Positions 26,520 through 38,533 of a stretch of DNA of 64,000 nucleotides are shown here, in pieces. Positions within the stretch are counted from its first letter, which is position 1, and the number at the start of each line of letters is the position of its first letter. Both the position numbers and the translations under genes were made by a program. Source of the stretch: Nilaparvata lugens (lineage: Eukaryota > Arthropoda > Insecta > Hemiptera > Delphacidae); NCBI RefSeq assembly GCF_014356525.2, contig NC_052507.1, positions 47,433,685 through 47,497,684 on the forward strand, written 5' to 3'. The notes under the pieces are model-generated. The model was not told the DNA's origin. It made no database searches and saw only the letters and a program-made list of their open reading frames with translations.

Positions 26520-27408
26520 ATTGTATTTTAGAATTGTGTAGTTCTTTGAAGGTCAAGATAGAAATAGTGATGTAGAGAAGTCACAAAATATCCATAAACC
26601 CTTTGTCACAGTTTGCCTACGTTTGTCACAGCTTTCTAGTTGTGCGCATTTGTCATGTAATCGTCCTCATATTTGAATCACGTGGTTCAACATTTCAGTT
26701 GCTCAGCTGCAGGGTGCCCCTTTGACTCCAGAACTGATGGATAGATATCCTGATCTGTTATCACAGTTCAGTGAATTTTATAGAATATCGCAAGCAATCC
26801 CATCGACAACAATGGCATCAATAATAAAATATCTCCATGTAAAATTATATTGCAATTATTTTCCCATACATCAAGAATGGAAAAAATTACGATCAAATGT
26901 ATGTATATGATGTCTTTAAGATTTATTAAGAATCTTAAAAAGAATATTGATTATTCTTGAGAAGATGCCAACCCAATTCTCATTGATCTTCCCTATTCCA
27001 CAATTTTTTATACGAATAAGAGTCATGAAATTAACACTCAAATTTAGTTGGACTTTATTCTTCATTGTTGGAATAGGAACATCAACATGTAATTCCAATC
27101 AAAATTGGATTTCGAGAATTTTTTGTATATTCCCTTAGATAAATAATACTGTATCAGTTACGCAATAATTTTTTTCTATAAATGGTGATGGAACATAAAA
27201 TTACTTCAGATCATGTTCGTATCCAACCTGACGTGTCATAATAAATAGAAGATATAAGGACATTTAGATGCTCCTTCCATCCACTTCAAGTCATAGTTAT
27301 AGGGCGTTGGAATTCATTTGTACGTGAGAAGGTGGAGTATTTGACCAATAACTTATCCTGAAAGTTACAGTATTATATCTACAACAGTCTCCAACTTATT
27401 GAAGGGTT
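26520..27408. other. AT-rich non-coding stretch
   Basis: The first 60 bp may continue the minus-strand LINE relic that the hAT element interrupts; the rest shows nothing recognisable. Confidence 0.4.
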
Positions 27409-27426
27409 CCCATACATATGTATGGG
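27409..27426. repeat. Perfect 18-bp palindrome
   Basis: CCCATACATATGTATGGG is its own reverse complement and is embedded in a longer imperfect one (GGGTTCCC at 27404 and GGGAACCC ending at 27436). It sits immediately beside the foldback structure at 27450-27888 and may mark its edge. Confidence 0.8.
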
Positions 27427-27449
27427 AAGGGAACCCATACTCTGTATAT

Positions 27450-27888
27450 CTAAAACCATGCGTCATATGAACATTACTATTCCATACAGAATTGAAGCTG
27501 ACATAATTTCCTACAATGCTCTTTGCATTTTTTTCTGTAACTTCTATAGTTTTCAAGATATCCGCACTTGAATGTGTGACATTTTTGAAAAACTCCCGTT
27601 TACTTTTCACTATTTTATAACTTTTTTAATCGATGAGAAAAATCTAAGCTGATTGTGAGCATTGAATTCTCTTCAATTTTTCGAACAATTGCACAATTTT
27701 ACACATTTCGCAATAGCATTATGCAATAGTAAAAAATTGGAATCTAACGGTTTTTTTTTCAAAAAAGTCACACATTCAAGAGCGGATATTTCTTGCGAAA
27801 GAATATTGTGGGAAATTATGTGAGCTTAAATCTTGTATGGAATAGCAATGTGCGAAAGACGCATAGTTTCAAGACATGCGGGAAACCA
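27450..27888. repeat. Foldback structure with about 150-bp arms
   Basis: The segment 27450-27600 is the imperfect reverse complement of about 27742-27888, with a spacer near 140 bp. In both arms the frame read towards the spacer or away from it gives similar peptides around VGNYVS and VWNSNV. Only the left-arm version (minus strand, 27365-27610) is an uninterrupted frame of 81 codons. The two arms may be two oppositely oriented copies of a dispersed repeat, or the ends of a foldback transposon. I do not recognise the peptide. Confidence 0.7.
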
Positions 27889-28259
27889 AAAAATTGTACC
27901 TTTGAACCACCCACACACCCTTAGTGCAGGTGATAGGGGTAGGGACTTTTGATAACTCAACTACCCTTAATACAACTGCGGGGTCGAAAATTGTCTCCTC
28001 AACTTTTCCTTCTCCACTCTTTTTTGATCATTGATTGCCTGGACTAATAACATATTTATATAAGGATGTATAATTCACAACTTTCCATGTAACATTGCAC
28101 ATTACCTGCCTGTTTATATATAATTTGATTGAAAATTTAAATCATGTTTCATTTCAAATTTATTGAATCATTCCATATTTTTTCCTCCTCCTTCCTGTTC
28201 CTTGATTCTTCTTCTGTGTAGAGTAATGTAATAAAAAGAAAAATGTTGTAAATTGTGAA

Positions 28260-28920
28260 ATTCACGCGAGCCCTAGATGGCGTTGACCTGGAAGCGTAGC
28301 AAGCAGCCGGCAGCCAGGCTCGGCCTCGGCGTGGTCGTACGTGCTAGAAATTAATTTTGCTTCTTTGCATGGCAGACGGCTTGCTCACAGTCGACCCGGG
28401 TCAAAAAATGGAAAAAGATTTGCCAGAGAGAAAAGATTGCCAGCGCTTTGTATTTAGCTGCTCGTCAAGCGGAACCCACTCTTTCCCTCTCCACTTCCTC
28501 TTCTCCTGTATAATGGCAGAATGCAAACTCAGCACTCTCGGCGCTCTTTGTTTGATTGTAAGAGTATAAGACCTGACACAAAGAGCAGGACACGGATTGC
28601 AAATGGCGGAGCTCAGCAGTTTGTTCTGCGTCTTATGAAGGAAACCTCGCTCTCGTACCAAGTAGCTTAATACTCAACATTACTGTTTGCTTTAATATTC
28701 CGGGCTCGTTCCCTTACATAATAATACAGGATATATTTTCCCTTTTATCCAGCCAGCTCACTTTTTCTGTGTTTCCTTCCCTTTGGCAACCACTGCTAAC
28801 AAGTAGTAGCCGGTTAGCTTTGCAGAAGAGAAGGCCGTTATTATCGTTCTGATAACACAGACGAGAACGTCGTCCTAGCTCACAGCAAAAAACTCCCACT
28901 CACTCTTCCTCTCTCCTTCA
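28260..28920. other. GC-rich island
   Basis: A GC-rich core at 28262-28345 contains CTAGATGGCG, and further ATGGC cores occur at 28512 and 28602. Overlapping frames on both strands have no domain. Same class of island as at 6, 8, 12 and 15.5 kb, and possibly regulatory. Confidence 0.3.
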
Positions 28921-30885
28921 CAGCGATGTTAATCTTTGCTTTCAGAAATTCCTGAAATTATATTCGCTCATTATTTTTATTAGTCCGTGCTTTTCTCTTT
29001 GATAGCGCTACTCACGTTTGGTCTTTCATATTTTCTTGCTGAAAAACTTTTTCATTCCACATCTACTACGCTGAACCTTATCATGTATTCATTATACGAG
29101 GTTCTTTTTCTTCTGGCAGCGGAATTTCAAAGCAGCACTCATTAAAGCTATGGTTCCTAATCTCGTCGGCTTCTACTCCGTGGAATTAATGGGAATACAC
29201 ATGTTCCTTTGACCCGATAAAAGTCAACCTCTGTAGAGTTGGCTCCACTAAAGCAAACCTTGGAATTGAACCAACCGTTTTATTTGGAGAATGAATACCG
29301 TACATATATTATCCCTCATAGTTGATCTAGAGAAAATGAGAATTTCCATCCTTGAACATTGCTCTCGATTCCTATCAAATAAGTTGTTCATGAAATATGA
29401 AACGAAGTTTTATAGATGAAATTATGTTACAGACAAATGACCAATTTTATATTATGAATTCTAAATGTTGTAGCTAAATGGTCATAAAATAAAGTCATGC
29501 ATGATGATGATTAAAATATGAATGAGTCTCTCAAATTGATTTATAGGTATCCTTGGAAGAAGAGTAATGTAGAAAAACAAATTTATTACATAAGAAGATC
29601 CAAATTTTCCTCAAAAATGTGAATTTGTTCTACATTGAAATCTAATAACACAATAATAACCCAGTCAATGTAAACAAAATAGGATGTTAGCTGTTGGGTG
29701 AGGTATAGGCATAGGCATATCAACGGAGTTGTTGTTCTTCTCATGTTGAAAAGAGTATTTTCTAGTTCTGGAAGAGAAATATAACTATTTTTTGTTCGAA
29801 CAGTACTTTGTTTGAAAGTGCAAAGTTATGTTCTACTATGAAAATTATAATACTTCAGATTGAATGGGAGTTCATTTGCATTTATCTCCACAACATTCCT
29901 AAGCCTCTAATTCCGATTGTTATAGAAAACATATCTATAATTCATCTTCCATTGCATACTAAAGCAATTCAATTCACTTCTAATCACAAAGCAAAGTCGT
30001 CACCGATTATGATAGTCTCCTCTTCTGACGATGTATTCAGCATTGAAATTTAGCAAACCGGCCTTTCTAAAGCATCAGGTCAAATTATCGCATCATTGGT
30101 CCACTACTCGGGCAAGTGGATGATTAGTCGTTACACATTGCAATTGCTGAAATAATGGAGAACGGCTTTGAGTATTTTGGGCGGTAAGTGAATGTGAAGC
30201 CAAATAACGAGGAGAGAGTGAGAAAGGTGCATGATCAAGAAGTAATGATAGAAACGGCAGATTCAGGAAGGTAGGAAATGGATGTGGGGAGAAGTGAGGA
30301 AGGTTATTCTGTCTATGATAATCTGAGATAACCAGTTGAAGTGAACAAACGTAGTTAGTGCTTTTGATCACTTTGGCTCTTAATTGGAGAAATGGTCTGG
30401 CGTGTTGAAGGGGTGGAGCTAGTGAGGATGAGAAAATTTAAGGGGAGTGAGAGAGAAATAAGGCGAAAGAAGGAATAGTAGTGGGGGAAGAGGAGAAGGA
30501 AATGATACACTACGTGTTAGAGGGTGTATCCCACCTTCAACTTCAAATATGATAAGCTGTGTCCATGTTCATCGTTGATAACAACACTGTCTTTGATATC
30601 AGTGATATCATTTATTCCTGTTAGGATTCGATGCTAATATTGTCGATCCCCTGTGATATTGCAACTTCATTATCCAACTCATAATTTTCTTTCATAACAA
30701 CATTTCTGACAGACATAGAATTGTACATAATTGTATAAATGAGGCGAATAATTAATGTATAAATAATACTCTTCAGAGATAAAAATCTTATTATCCAATT
30801 AAACGGATGATTAGAAAAAAGGAATATGATATGAGTATGTACAGGAACATGGGTGGGTGGAGGTTATAATATACAGAATGCAGAT
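28921..30885. other. AT-rich non-coding stretch
   Basis: No supported gene or repeat. A purine-rich patch lies at about 30400-30510. Confidence 0.4.
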
Positions 30886-30889
30886 TAAT

Positions 30890-31337
30890 ACAGAATACAA
30901 GAATTGTGCAGAATAAATTTTTGGGCTCCAAGGTTTTTGTTTTTATTGTAAATTACTTTAAAAGATCGTGAGCTCTTTGATATCCAAATGATAAGTTGAA
31001 GCAGATTTTTCAAATGCTTTCATTGAGGTCATGTCGTGGAAAGGATTCACTGGTGTTCCTCCATGGACTATTGAGGTGTAGATTCTCTGCTCCATTCCTA
31101 CTTTCATCTGCAAACTTTCCTATTCCTACATTCAATTCTAGGAGTTATCCTACTCTTGCAGTCCTTAGAAGTAGAACCCTCTCGGGTTATAATGCACCTC
31201 TCTTCAGATCCTTGAGACTTAATAACAGGGTGAACAATATGATTGATTTATTTGCTCCTTACAGCAGCTTTCAAAGGGATCTAAGGCAGTTATCTATTCC
31301 TGAATCAAATATCATAGAAGGGGAACAGAAAAAGTAA
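30890..31337 (+). pseudogene. LINE reverse transcriptase C-terminal remnant
   Basis: The frame from 30996 to 31337 reads through SLRSCRGKDSLVFLHGLL, an IPTF-NSRS stretch, GYNAPLFRSLRLNN and DLFAPYSSFQRDLRQL. This order, a basic Ser-Leu-x-x-Arg segment, then a Phe-Leu-His-x-Leu-Leu helix, then Asn-Ala/Ser-Pro-Leu and a final Asp-Leu/Ile-Phe...Phe-(Lys/Arg) helix, is typical of the end of CR1/I/Jockey-type RT proteins (family knowledge). The frame is open to a stop at 31335 but lacks EN and RT core. The 5' boundary is unclear because upstream frames are broken. I am confident of a LINE origin, not of the clade. Confidence 0.6.
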
Positions 31338-33239
31338 TTTGCTTGGAAAAGTATTTCGTATGCTGAAGCATTCCTGATTAAAATGGGATTGAATGGACTA
31401 GTATATGAAAAAAGTCGTCTCCTACAATTCGTCCGCTGCAGATGACAGCGGTTGCCTTCTGTGACCGATGATTACTGATATTATGCACGGTGGACTGTGA
31501 CAGTACCATATTATTTGACACGTTGCAAATCATCTGTAAGAATTTGGGACTTATATTACTTCACCAATGGCGTCATTTCACATATTGTCTGGTGCTTTAT
31601 TGAACTGACATTACCGTGTCAATGTTGGCATGACAATGCATGTTGATGAGCTCGCATTCATATTGAAAATCTCATGAATGAGAATTTCTAGAGGTTCTGA
31701 ATCGTAGGTGGGATATATTCCTATCGGAGAGACTTTTGAGAGATAGGTAGTAGATTGAATCTATTTCAGGAATATATCAAGAGCACTACAACTGATTTTG
31801 AAATTCAAATATATAATCAGTGATGCCCTGTTTTATTCAAGATCTATTATCATGAGCACTGCAATTCAGATATTGCCGTTGGTGAAGGGTTAGTATGCCT
31901 GTCAAGTGAACAAAAGCAGCTGAGTACGATTTCCGCACGAGCAAATCATTTTTGGATGGCAGACATCATCGAATTTACTCCTAGCTGTTTTCTCCGTGTT
32001 CAATTGCAGTAGCAGAAGTTTTCAATGTAGTTTGTAGCCTTGTCACACCAAAATAAGCTCTACAGAGTTTGTCGATGGATTTTTGTTATTGTACTCTTGC
32101 TTACTTGTTATAGTCAGTGCCATTTATTGTTATTTGAATATTTCTCAGTGTTATTCTCATTCGTTGTTTTGAAACGGCTAATTAATGAAGTTGGATCTTA
32201 TCCAGTATTGTGGAAGATGAGTGATTACATTGCAGGAATATAGGAATATATTTGAGGGAAAGGTTTTTAAGGAGATACCAGCTGCATAGGGAAAAACAGT
32301 AGTTATACCTTATAAATTGTTATTACGCTACTGGTTACTTTTGTAATTTTGATAGTTGTAATTTGATCCTTGGATAATTCTTTCTTATTTAGAGATTATT
32401 CAATAAAGGTATAGGTATAGAAATGGATTCATTCCATTTCTCAGAACCTTTTTGAAACACAAAGATGAAAACTAATATTGTTTTTTAAATGAGGAATTGA
32501 AATAATTTTTTTGCTAATATATAATATATTATATAAAATATTGAAGGTTGAGGTTAGGCATAAACATTTAGTGATCGGCGACCTAACAATCGACCGAGCC
32601 ATGCAACGTAGAATCTGACCAAACACCTTGGCAGAAATTTATTGTGGCAAAACGGTATGCAATTTGAAGAACAAAAGGTCTCACGTGGCTAATTATTATG
32701 ATGCATGAAACAAATAATAACACATAGAAAATTAACTAGCATGTAGAGAGCATATTTTAAAAACCCAATAAAAATAATCAAATGTATCCAGGAAATAGGA
32801 GGTTACCAGGCGCATGAATACTGAAATAATTTGCATGCACCAATCACATAATGGCAATTGATAGGCGGCAATAGTATGCCGATTCAAAAATATTTGTATA
32901 TATTTCTACAAATAAATAGAATTTGTATAAAATTGTTGTATAGTCTATGTTTTGGATATGGCCCGAAGGCAAAGAAATTATTAAACATACAACATAAGTA
33001 ATAATTTAATATTTTAGTACGGTCTATTTGAACCTTGAATGGCGGAGGACTAGGATATTCATATTTTATGTAAATTTAGAAATTGGAAATGAGAATTGAG
33101 AAAGGAGAACGAACACTCGCCTGCCAAATGAGAGGTCCCTAAATATTATAGAGCGTAATACCTTGCTATAACTTGTAAAAATTTAAAGTTAGATTGAATT
33201 ACTAAATTTCTTATAAGACTTTGTGATGCTCTTATAAAG
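31338..33239. other. AT-rich non-coding stretch
   Basis: No supported feature. Several short frames occur without known motifs. Confidence 0.4.
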
Positions 33240-33500
33240 CAAAAGTCATTTTCATTTTTTTAATAATTTTGTAACCCCTTGGAAGAGACGACTCCGGCTA
33301 CCATAGTCCAGGACCACCAGGAGTTGGATCGACATCAGCAGCTCATAAGAAAATTTCGACACGTGAGTGAGAAATATTGAAATAGTGATAGGGCGCCCTC
33401 AGTGCTTCGAAATTACATGAGAATCAAAGCTAGCTCGTCGAAAGGGTTTTCTCATAAATTAAGAATTTAGTAAAAAATACTTGCGCAAGTAAATATAGTA
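33240..33500. repeat. Diverged dispersed repeat, copy 1
   Basis: Shares the order GAAGAGACGACNCC, a GGACCAC/GGACACAC segment, TTCGNCACGTGAGT, a GAGGGC/GGGCGCCC segment, TTCGAA, and GCTNGCTCRTCGAAAG with 45140-45345 in the same orientation. Divergence is high with indels. It is an old transposon copy of unknown class without coding capacity. Confidence 0.5.
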
Positions 33501-34613
33501 TTAAAGGTATTTTATTAGAAGAGTAACGAGTCAATACATATCAGAAGTTCTATAAATCAAAGGAGTATAAAATCTAGGCTAGTAATACATATTCATATGA
33601 TCTTTAATTTCTGCAATATAATTTGCGATAGTTTGTTGTAGCTCTGATTCACTAGATGAATTGCTCTATTTATTCCGTCAGGTGCCGAATCTTGCACCCT
33701 GAGATAAAATATATATTCATTGCAAAGAAATCTATTAGATACTATAGAATTTAATATATATATTTGGATTATTGGTTGCCAATTTATCAAGCTGATTTTA
33801 AGGAATCTATTTTTAATGGAATTGTCCAAGTCGACAAGTATTAGCAAGCTAATATCGCAGCTACATGCAAAAGGATGCATATGATTATAAAATAAAAGCA
33901 CATGGTAACGTTTCGTACTATAAAATTTAGAGAATAGTATTTAGCCTGTGATATTTTATTGATTTCGATTATTGTTCTATTTTTATATTATATATTTTTT
34001 TTATCGCTCTATATATTTTTTTTTGCTCTGATTTTTTTTTTGCAATATTATTCAATATATGTATCAAATTGTTTATGGTGTGCAATTTATTTTAATTCCT
34101 CAATACTGTAGGATAAGTACCATATATATATATTTATTTTTCAATGAATTATCAGAATTATTGTGGAAGCTCATATCTGGGCCTATAAAGATCTTTATGA
34201 GACTGTATCCTGTTAAAAACCACGACCTAATTTTTATAATTATATTAAAATATTTCATGCTCTACCGACTGATGCCAAGAAGGAGGCTAATCATTATTTA
34301 AATATAAAAAATAACGTGACAGTATGCAAATCCTATGAAAACAGGAAATATTCAGAACAATTGAATCGTACCTATTTGTTAAAAAATGGTAACCGAGTAT
34401 TTATATTTGAAACTTTAGTTCACACCAAAAATAACTCCATGTCGCTCTGTCGATCCACAGACGTTTCTGGTGTGAACATAAACTCTGCGGATCCGACTGT
34501 CCTCAAATATCTCTGAATTTCTTTCTGAATAGTGAAATAGCTTGGTGTAAACAAGCTTAAGGCAATCAATTGGAATTCTCCTTTACTTATTTGCTCTCAA
34601 TAAGAAGCATCAA
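33501..34613. other. Very AT-rich non-coding stretch
   Basis: Contains T homopolymers near 33988-34040 and TATATATA near 34122. A minus-strand frame of 102 codons (33593-33901) and a plus-strand one of 80 codons show no motif. Confidence 0.4.
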
Positions 34614-34895
34614 GGATGCGATTATAGGATTAATGATGTACTGTCGGCTCATTCGCTAGTGAATGATGATCTTGGAGTTGTGATGGATTGCCACGTGGAC
34701 TTTGACGAGCATATTGATCATTTGACATCAAAGTGTAACCAGATTACACTTCGTTCTTAGAACATGTGCAAGCTTCCAGAGAAGGGAGACCTCACTAAAC
34801 CTCTCTACATCCTTGATTCGCAGTCTCCTGGAATATGCAGCACCAGTCTGGAACCTTCCATTCATCAGCATACATCTTTCGGGAACAAATTTTCA
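34614..34895 (+). pseudogene. LINE reverse transcriptase thumb remnant
   Basis: Plus-strand frames give LGVVMDCHVDFDEHIDHLTS at about 34672-34732, then after a frameshift RTCASFQRRE and SLIRSLLEYAAPVWN at about 34760-34855. A Leu-Gly-(Val/Ile) start, a Phe-x-x-His-Ile-x-x-(Leu) step and Ser-Leu-(Ile/Val)-Arg-Ser-x-Leu-Glu-Tyr are the usual post-core region of non-LTR RTs. Only about 280 bp survive, with at least one stop and one frameshift. Confidence 0.65.
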
Positions 34896-34940
34896 CTTTT
34901 CACCCTGCAAATGTATTTGCAGTAAACATTAACTACTATG

Positions 34941-35231
34941 TATTATCATAGAGAAACGATAGCATGAATAGATATCCCATGGTATAGGGCGTTCATGTCG
35001 CAACTTTTACTGTTATCCCAAGCCAATAGTTCACACCAAGTTCTTTCCTATGCAGCTGTGTGACGCTGGTAGTCTCTCAAATTGTGCCGTTCATACACCA
35101 TCACCCCAAAAAAACAGTAAAAATTGACAATAATCGACAGTAATCGGCTCGAGATTACAGTAAAAGTTGCGACATGAATTCCCTATACCATGGGATATCT
35201 ACTTACGCTATTGTTTCTCTATGGTATTATT
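34941..35231. mobile_element. MITE with about 75-bp terminal inverted repeats
   Basis: The left end (34941-35018, containing CATAGAGAAACGATAGC, GATATCCCATGGTATAGGG and GTCGCAACTTTTACTGT) is the near-exact reverse complement of the right end (about 35148-35231). The middle of about 130 bp is non-coding and holds further AATCGACAGTAATCGGC repeats. Long arms plus a short non-coding core make a MITE very likely. A clear target duplication was not identified, so the superfamily is open. Confidence 0.8.
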
Positions 35232-35379
35232 GAGACAGTGTTGTAGAAGATTTCTAAAGCCTCAAGATGAAATCTTGTTGGAGACAATTTGAAAATTTAC
35301 TTGGCTTACCATATGAAGCAAGGCAAAATGATAGGAGCATAGGAGCATAAGGGTTTTGAAATTTGGTCACGCGCGCTTT

Positions 35380-36295
35380 GCAAAAAAAAGAGAGAATAAA
35401 AAGAGGAAGAGTGGAAGAGAGAGAGAGAGAAAAAAGAAAAAGGAAGAAAGAGAAAGGGAAAGGGAAAATAGAGACAAAATAAGAAAGAGAGTAAAACAAG
35501 TAAACTAAAATGAGAAACAAATAGAGAAGAGGAAGAGAATGAAATAGAGAAAGAGAAAGAGAGAGAAAATGAGGGAGGGAGAGAGAGTGATAGATAAAGA
35601 GGGAGAGAGAAATAAATCGAGTAAGAGAAAGAGATTTGATTGATTGATTGAGTACTTTATTTATGTAGATTACAATATATACTGGCTTATACACTTATAT
35701 ACAATAGCTTACAATACAGCAAAGTTATAGATGAATTTACATAATATAGACTAAGAAAATAACTATTGAACATAAGAGAATGAGAGAGAAGAAATATAGG
35801 AAGTGAAACAGAAAGAGAAGTGGATGGAAAAATGGAGATAGAGAAAGAAAGAGAGAATTTGAGAAAGTGAAAAGCAGAGAGAAGAGAGAGAGTAGAAAGG
35901 GAAGGGAGAGAAAGAAGAAAAAGAGAGAAAAAAAAGGAAAAGAGAGAGGAAAACGAAGAAACAGAGAAAAAGAATACGAGGAAGAAATTAAAGAAGATAG
36001 GAAGAAGGAAGAGAAGAAGAAAAAGAAAGAAGGGATGAAGAAGAAAAAGAAAAAGAAGAAAAAGAAGAAAAATGGGTGAAAGAAGAAGGAGAAAAAGAAG
36101 TGGAATAAGAAGGAGAAAAATGAGATGGAAATGGTGAAGAAGGAGAAGTCGGACAAGAAGTGGAAGAAGAAAAAGAAGATGAAGAAGAGGAAGAAGATGA
36201 AGAAGAAAAATAATATGAAGAAGAAGGAAAAGAAGAAGAAAGGGTGGTTGAAAATAAAGAGAAGAAGAAGAAGGAGAGGAAAAAAATAGTTTTAT
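35380..36295. repeat. Polypurine (GA/AAG) tract, interrupted by a LINE 3' end
   Basis: Apart from the insertion at 35637-35772, the plus strand is almost entirely A and G over 900 bp (GAGAGA near 35420-35620, GAAGAA and AAGAAG after 35990). Extended frames on the minus strand (Phe/Ser/Leu-rich, up to 229 codons) are compositional artefacts and are not genes. Long mirror-symmetric purine tracts can form triplex DNA. Confidence 0.85.
35637..35772 (-). mobile_element. Severely 5'-truncated CR1-group LINE (3' UTR only)
   Basis: The plus strand reads (TTGA)n followed by GTACTTTATTTATGTAGATTACAATATATACTGGC and on to CTAAGAAAATAACTATTGAAC. This is the reverse complement of the 3' ends of the two LINE copies at 54110-54229 and 62420-62547, with only a few differences. 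It is a typical dead-on-arrival insertion of about 136 bp ending in the family's CAAT tail, placed in the polypurine tract. Confidence 0.9.
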
Positions 36296-38533
36296 AATAA
36301 AGTGGCACGCACGTTCCTGCGACCCGGGATAACCTAGTACAGTACTAAGGAAAATTACAGTTTTGAACGCCAGCAATAAACGTTTTGTCAGCGACTATCA
36401 GGGTGAGGTTTGACATGTAAATCTCACAAAAAATTAATATTAACGCTTCTTTTTCAATTATTTTTAGAGTTCATTCCAACTTCATCAACTCACTACCCAT
36501 TAAATTCTGAGATTGAGTATTTGATATCTGTAATTCCATGCACCAACACACAGTAATTACCTTTCTTCAGCTGTCTTCAATCATCTCCGTTGAGGTGGTC
36601 TTTTAGCTCTTCCCGTACTGATCATTCTAGAAGTTGTTCGCGTTCATCTTTTTTGCAATGGGATTATCATGATTTGAAAAGAATCACTGATTTTTGCTAA
36701 TATCCAATTTGCAATTTATTTGTTTGCCTTGAGACAATTTTTCAAATTTTCTCTTCCCTGGTCAAGACGTGTATTGTTATGGATAATAAGCACCTGTCAA
36801 AGTGTTGTCATCTGAGCTCTACGATATCCCACCTGTTCCAATGGAATGCGTGTCATCATCCTTCTCCTTTCTATTGCGTAATAACCAAGATTGTATCCAT
36901 TGAATGAGTATTCATTAAAGGCGGTTCAATTCATTTTTTGCCTAAAATCACTTGATGTTTCAAAAGCTAACATTTTCAGAAATGTTATCATTCCAGTGCT
37001 CTCGACTGATGGTGTAAACTAGTCTCGGCTCCAAATAAAGATTGTGCCGTGCTATGAAATTTAGAAAGTTAATTTTGGAATTCAGAATTTAGAAGCACAC
37101 ACAATATAACTTAATAGAAGGGATGCTTGATAAACATACCTAGTGCTAAGGAATGGGAAACCAGAAATGACAAGAAAGACAACGAAATAGAGAGAAGATA
37201 TCAACTATATTGTCACCTCTTACAGTTAAATTCAACAATAATTGAAACAAAATGAAGTTACATCATGAAAACCGAAAATAAAATTACTAAATTTAGAAAG
37301 TTTCTCTGATATAGATAATTCGGTAATAACCTACTTAGTCTGCTTTACATTAAAAATGTTTTAGATTGAATCACAAGAAGCTTAAAGGACTCTAATTTCA
37401 GGAAGAAGAATTGAAAGTTATCATAGATATTGCTCAGAAGTTAATCATAAATAACAATAGATATTTTAAGAAAAGATCCACATAAAATTCAGAAAACCCT
37501 TAGCACATTTAGAACACACTTGGAAACTTTTAAAACACTATCAAATGTTAATTATATCTATTCTGTATCTTTATAATTATTATGAAAGCATCAAAGACAA
37601 AATATTCCTAAAAAAAATCACATCACGTAATTCTACCTTGGAAAACTATTCAAAAAATGTGTGATTTCAAAACAAATTTAGAAAAGGTTAGGGTCCTTGA
37701 AACTTCATTTGATCCTTTACAACTTTAAGATGAAAATTATTATAAAACATTAATTTATCAATAAGGGACCTTTAAACATTTCATATACTAACTCAACTTT
37801 AGTAGTTTAGTAGATTATAAAATATAAATTTAAAGAAAACTGAAATTCCCAGCTGGATCCTTACAGAGAAAATATGGCCTCACATTTCAATGTAAAGATA
37901 CAACCGAAAATTTATTACTCAAACCAAATTAATAAAATTTGTAAACTATTCATTCCCAATTACGATTTAACACAAAAGGACTCTAATTCAGCACGTTTCA
38001 ATTGATCAAAAAAAGGTTTACGTTTAATTGATTAGAAAAAGGTTCACGTTCAATACCCCTCCCTTTTTGAAAGTCTATAGTTACTAAAACCTATTCTGTC
38101 ACATCCGGAGTTCCTGGGACGTTTGTTTAATTTGGAAAAAGTTGTTACCTCAAAACTGTCTCTTCAATTTGAATCTAGGCTCGGTGATCGAGCTCTACAC
38201 GTCCAGATGGATAGGAGACAGCATACCCCAAGCTTCTAGGACTGCCATCGATTCAGAGGCATCTCAGCGGCTTAAATACACACGTTCACGAGACATTCAT
38301 GAACCCGTAAATTGATGGACTCGTACATTGATGGACCCATACTTTGACCGCTGTTAGAATAAAAAAAAAAACTAGGATAATACAAATTAACTCAACTTCA
38401 GTTATATCATAAAGTCAACCTACTTTAGGTTATATAAAACTCAAATCAATACTTATTACTTTAAAACACAAATAGACATTACCTACTTCAATATATTGAT
38501 TTAATAGAAAAGAATTTATTTGTAATCAGGGCC
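36296..38533. other. AT-rich non-coding stretch
   Basis: No frame of interest. Sequence from 37100 to 38000 is particularly AT-rich. Part of the segment just before 38534 may be the decayed start of the Jockey element, but I could not trace it. Confidence 0.4.

Noticed and set aside
35254..36376. Long minus-strand open frames (146 and 229 codons) rich in Phe, Leu and Ser
   Set aside because: They arise from the polypurine tract: a strand without A-containing stop codons stays open in several frames at once. The composition is that of the repeat, not of a protein.
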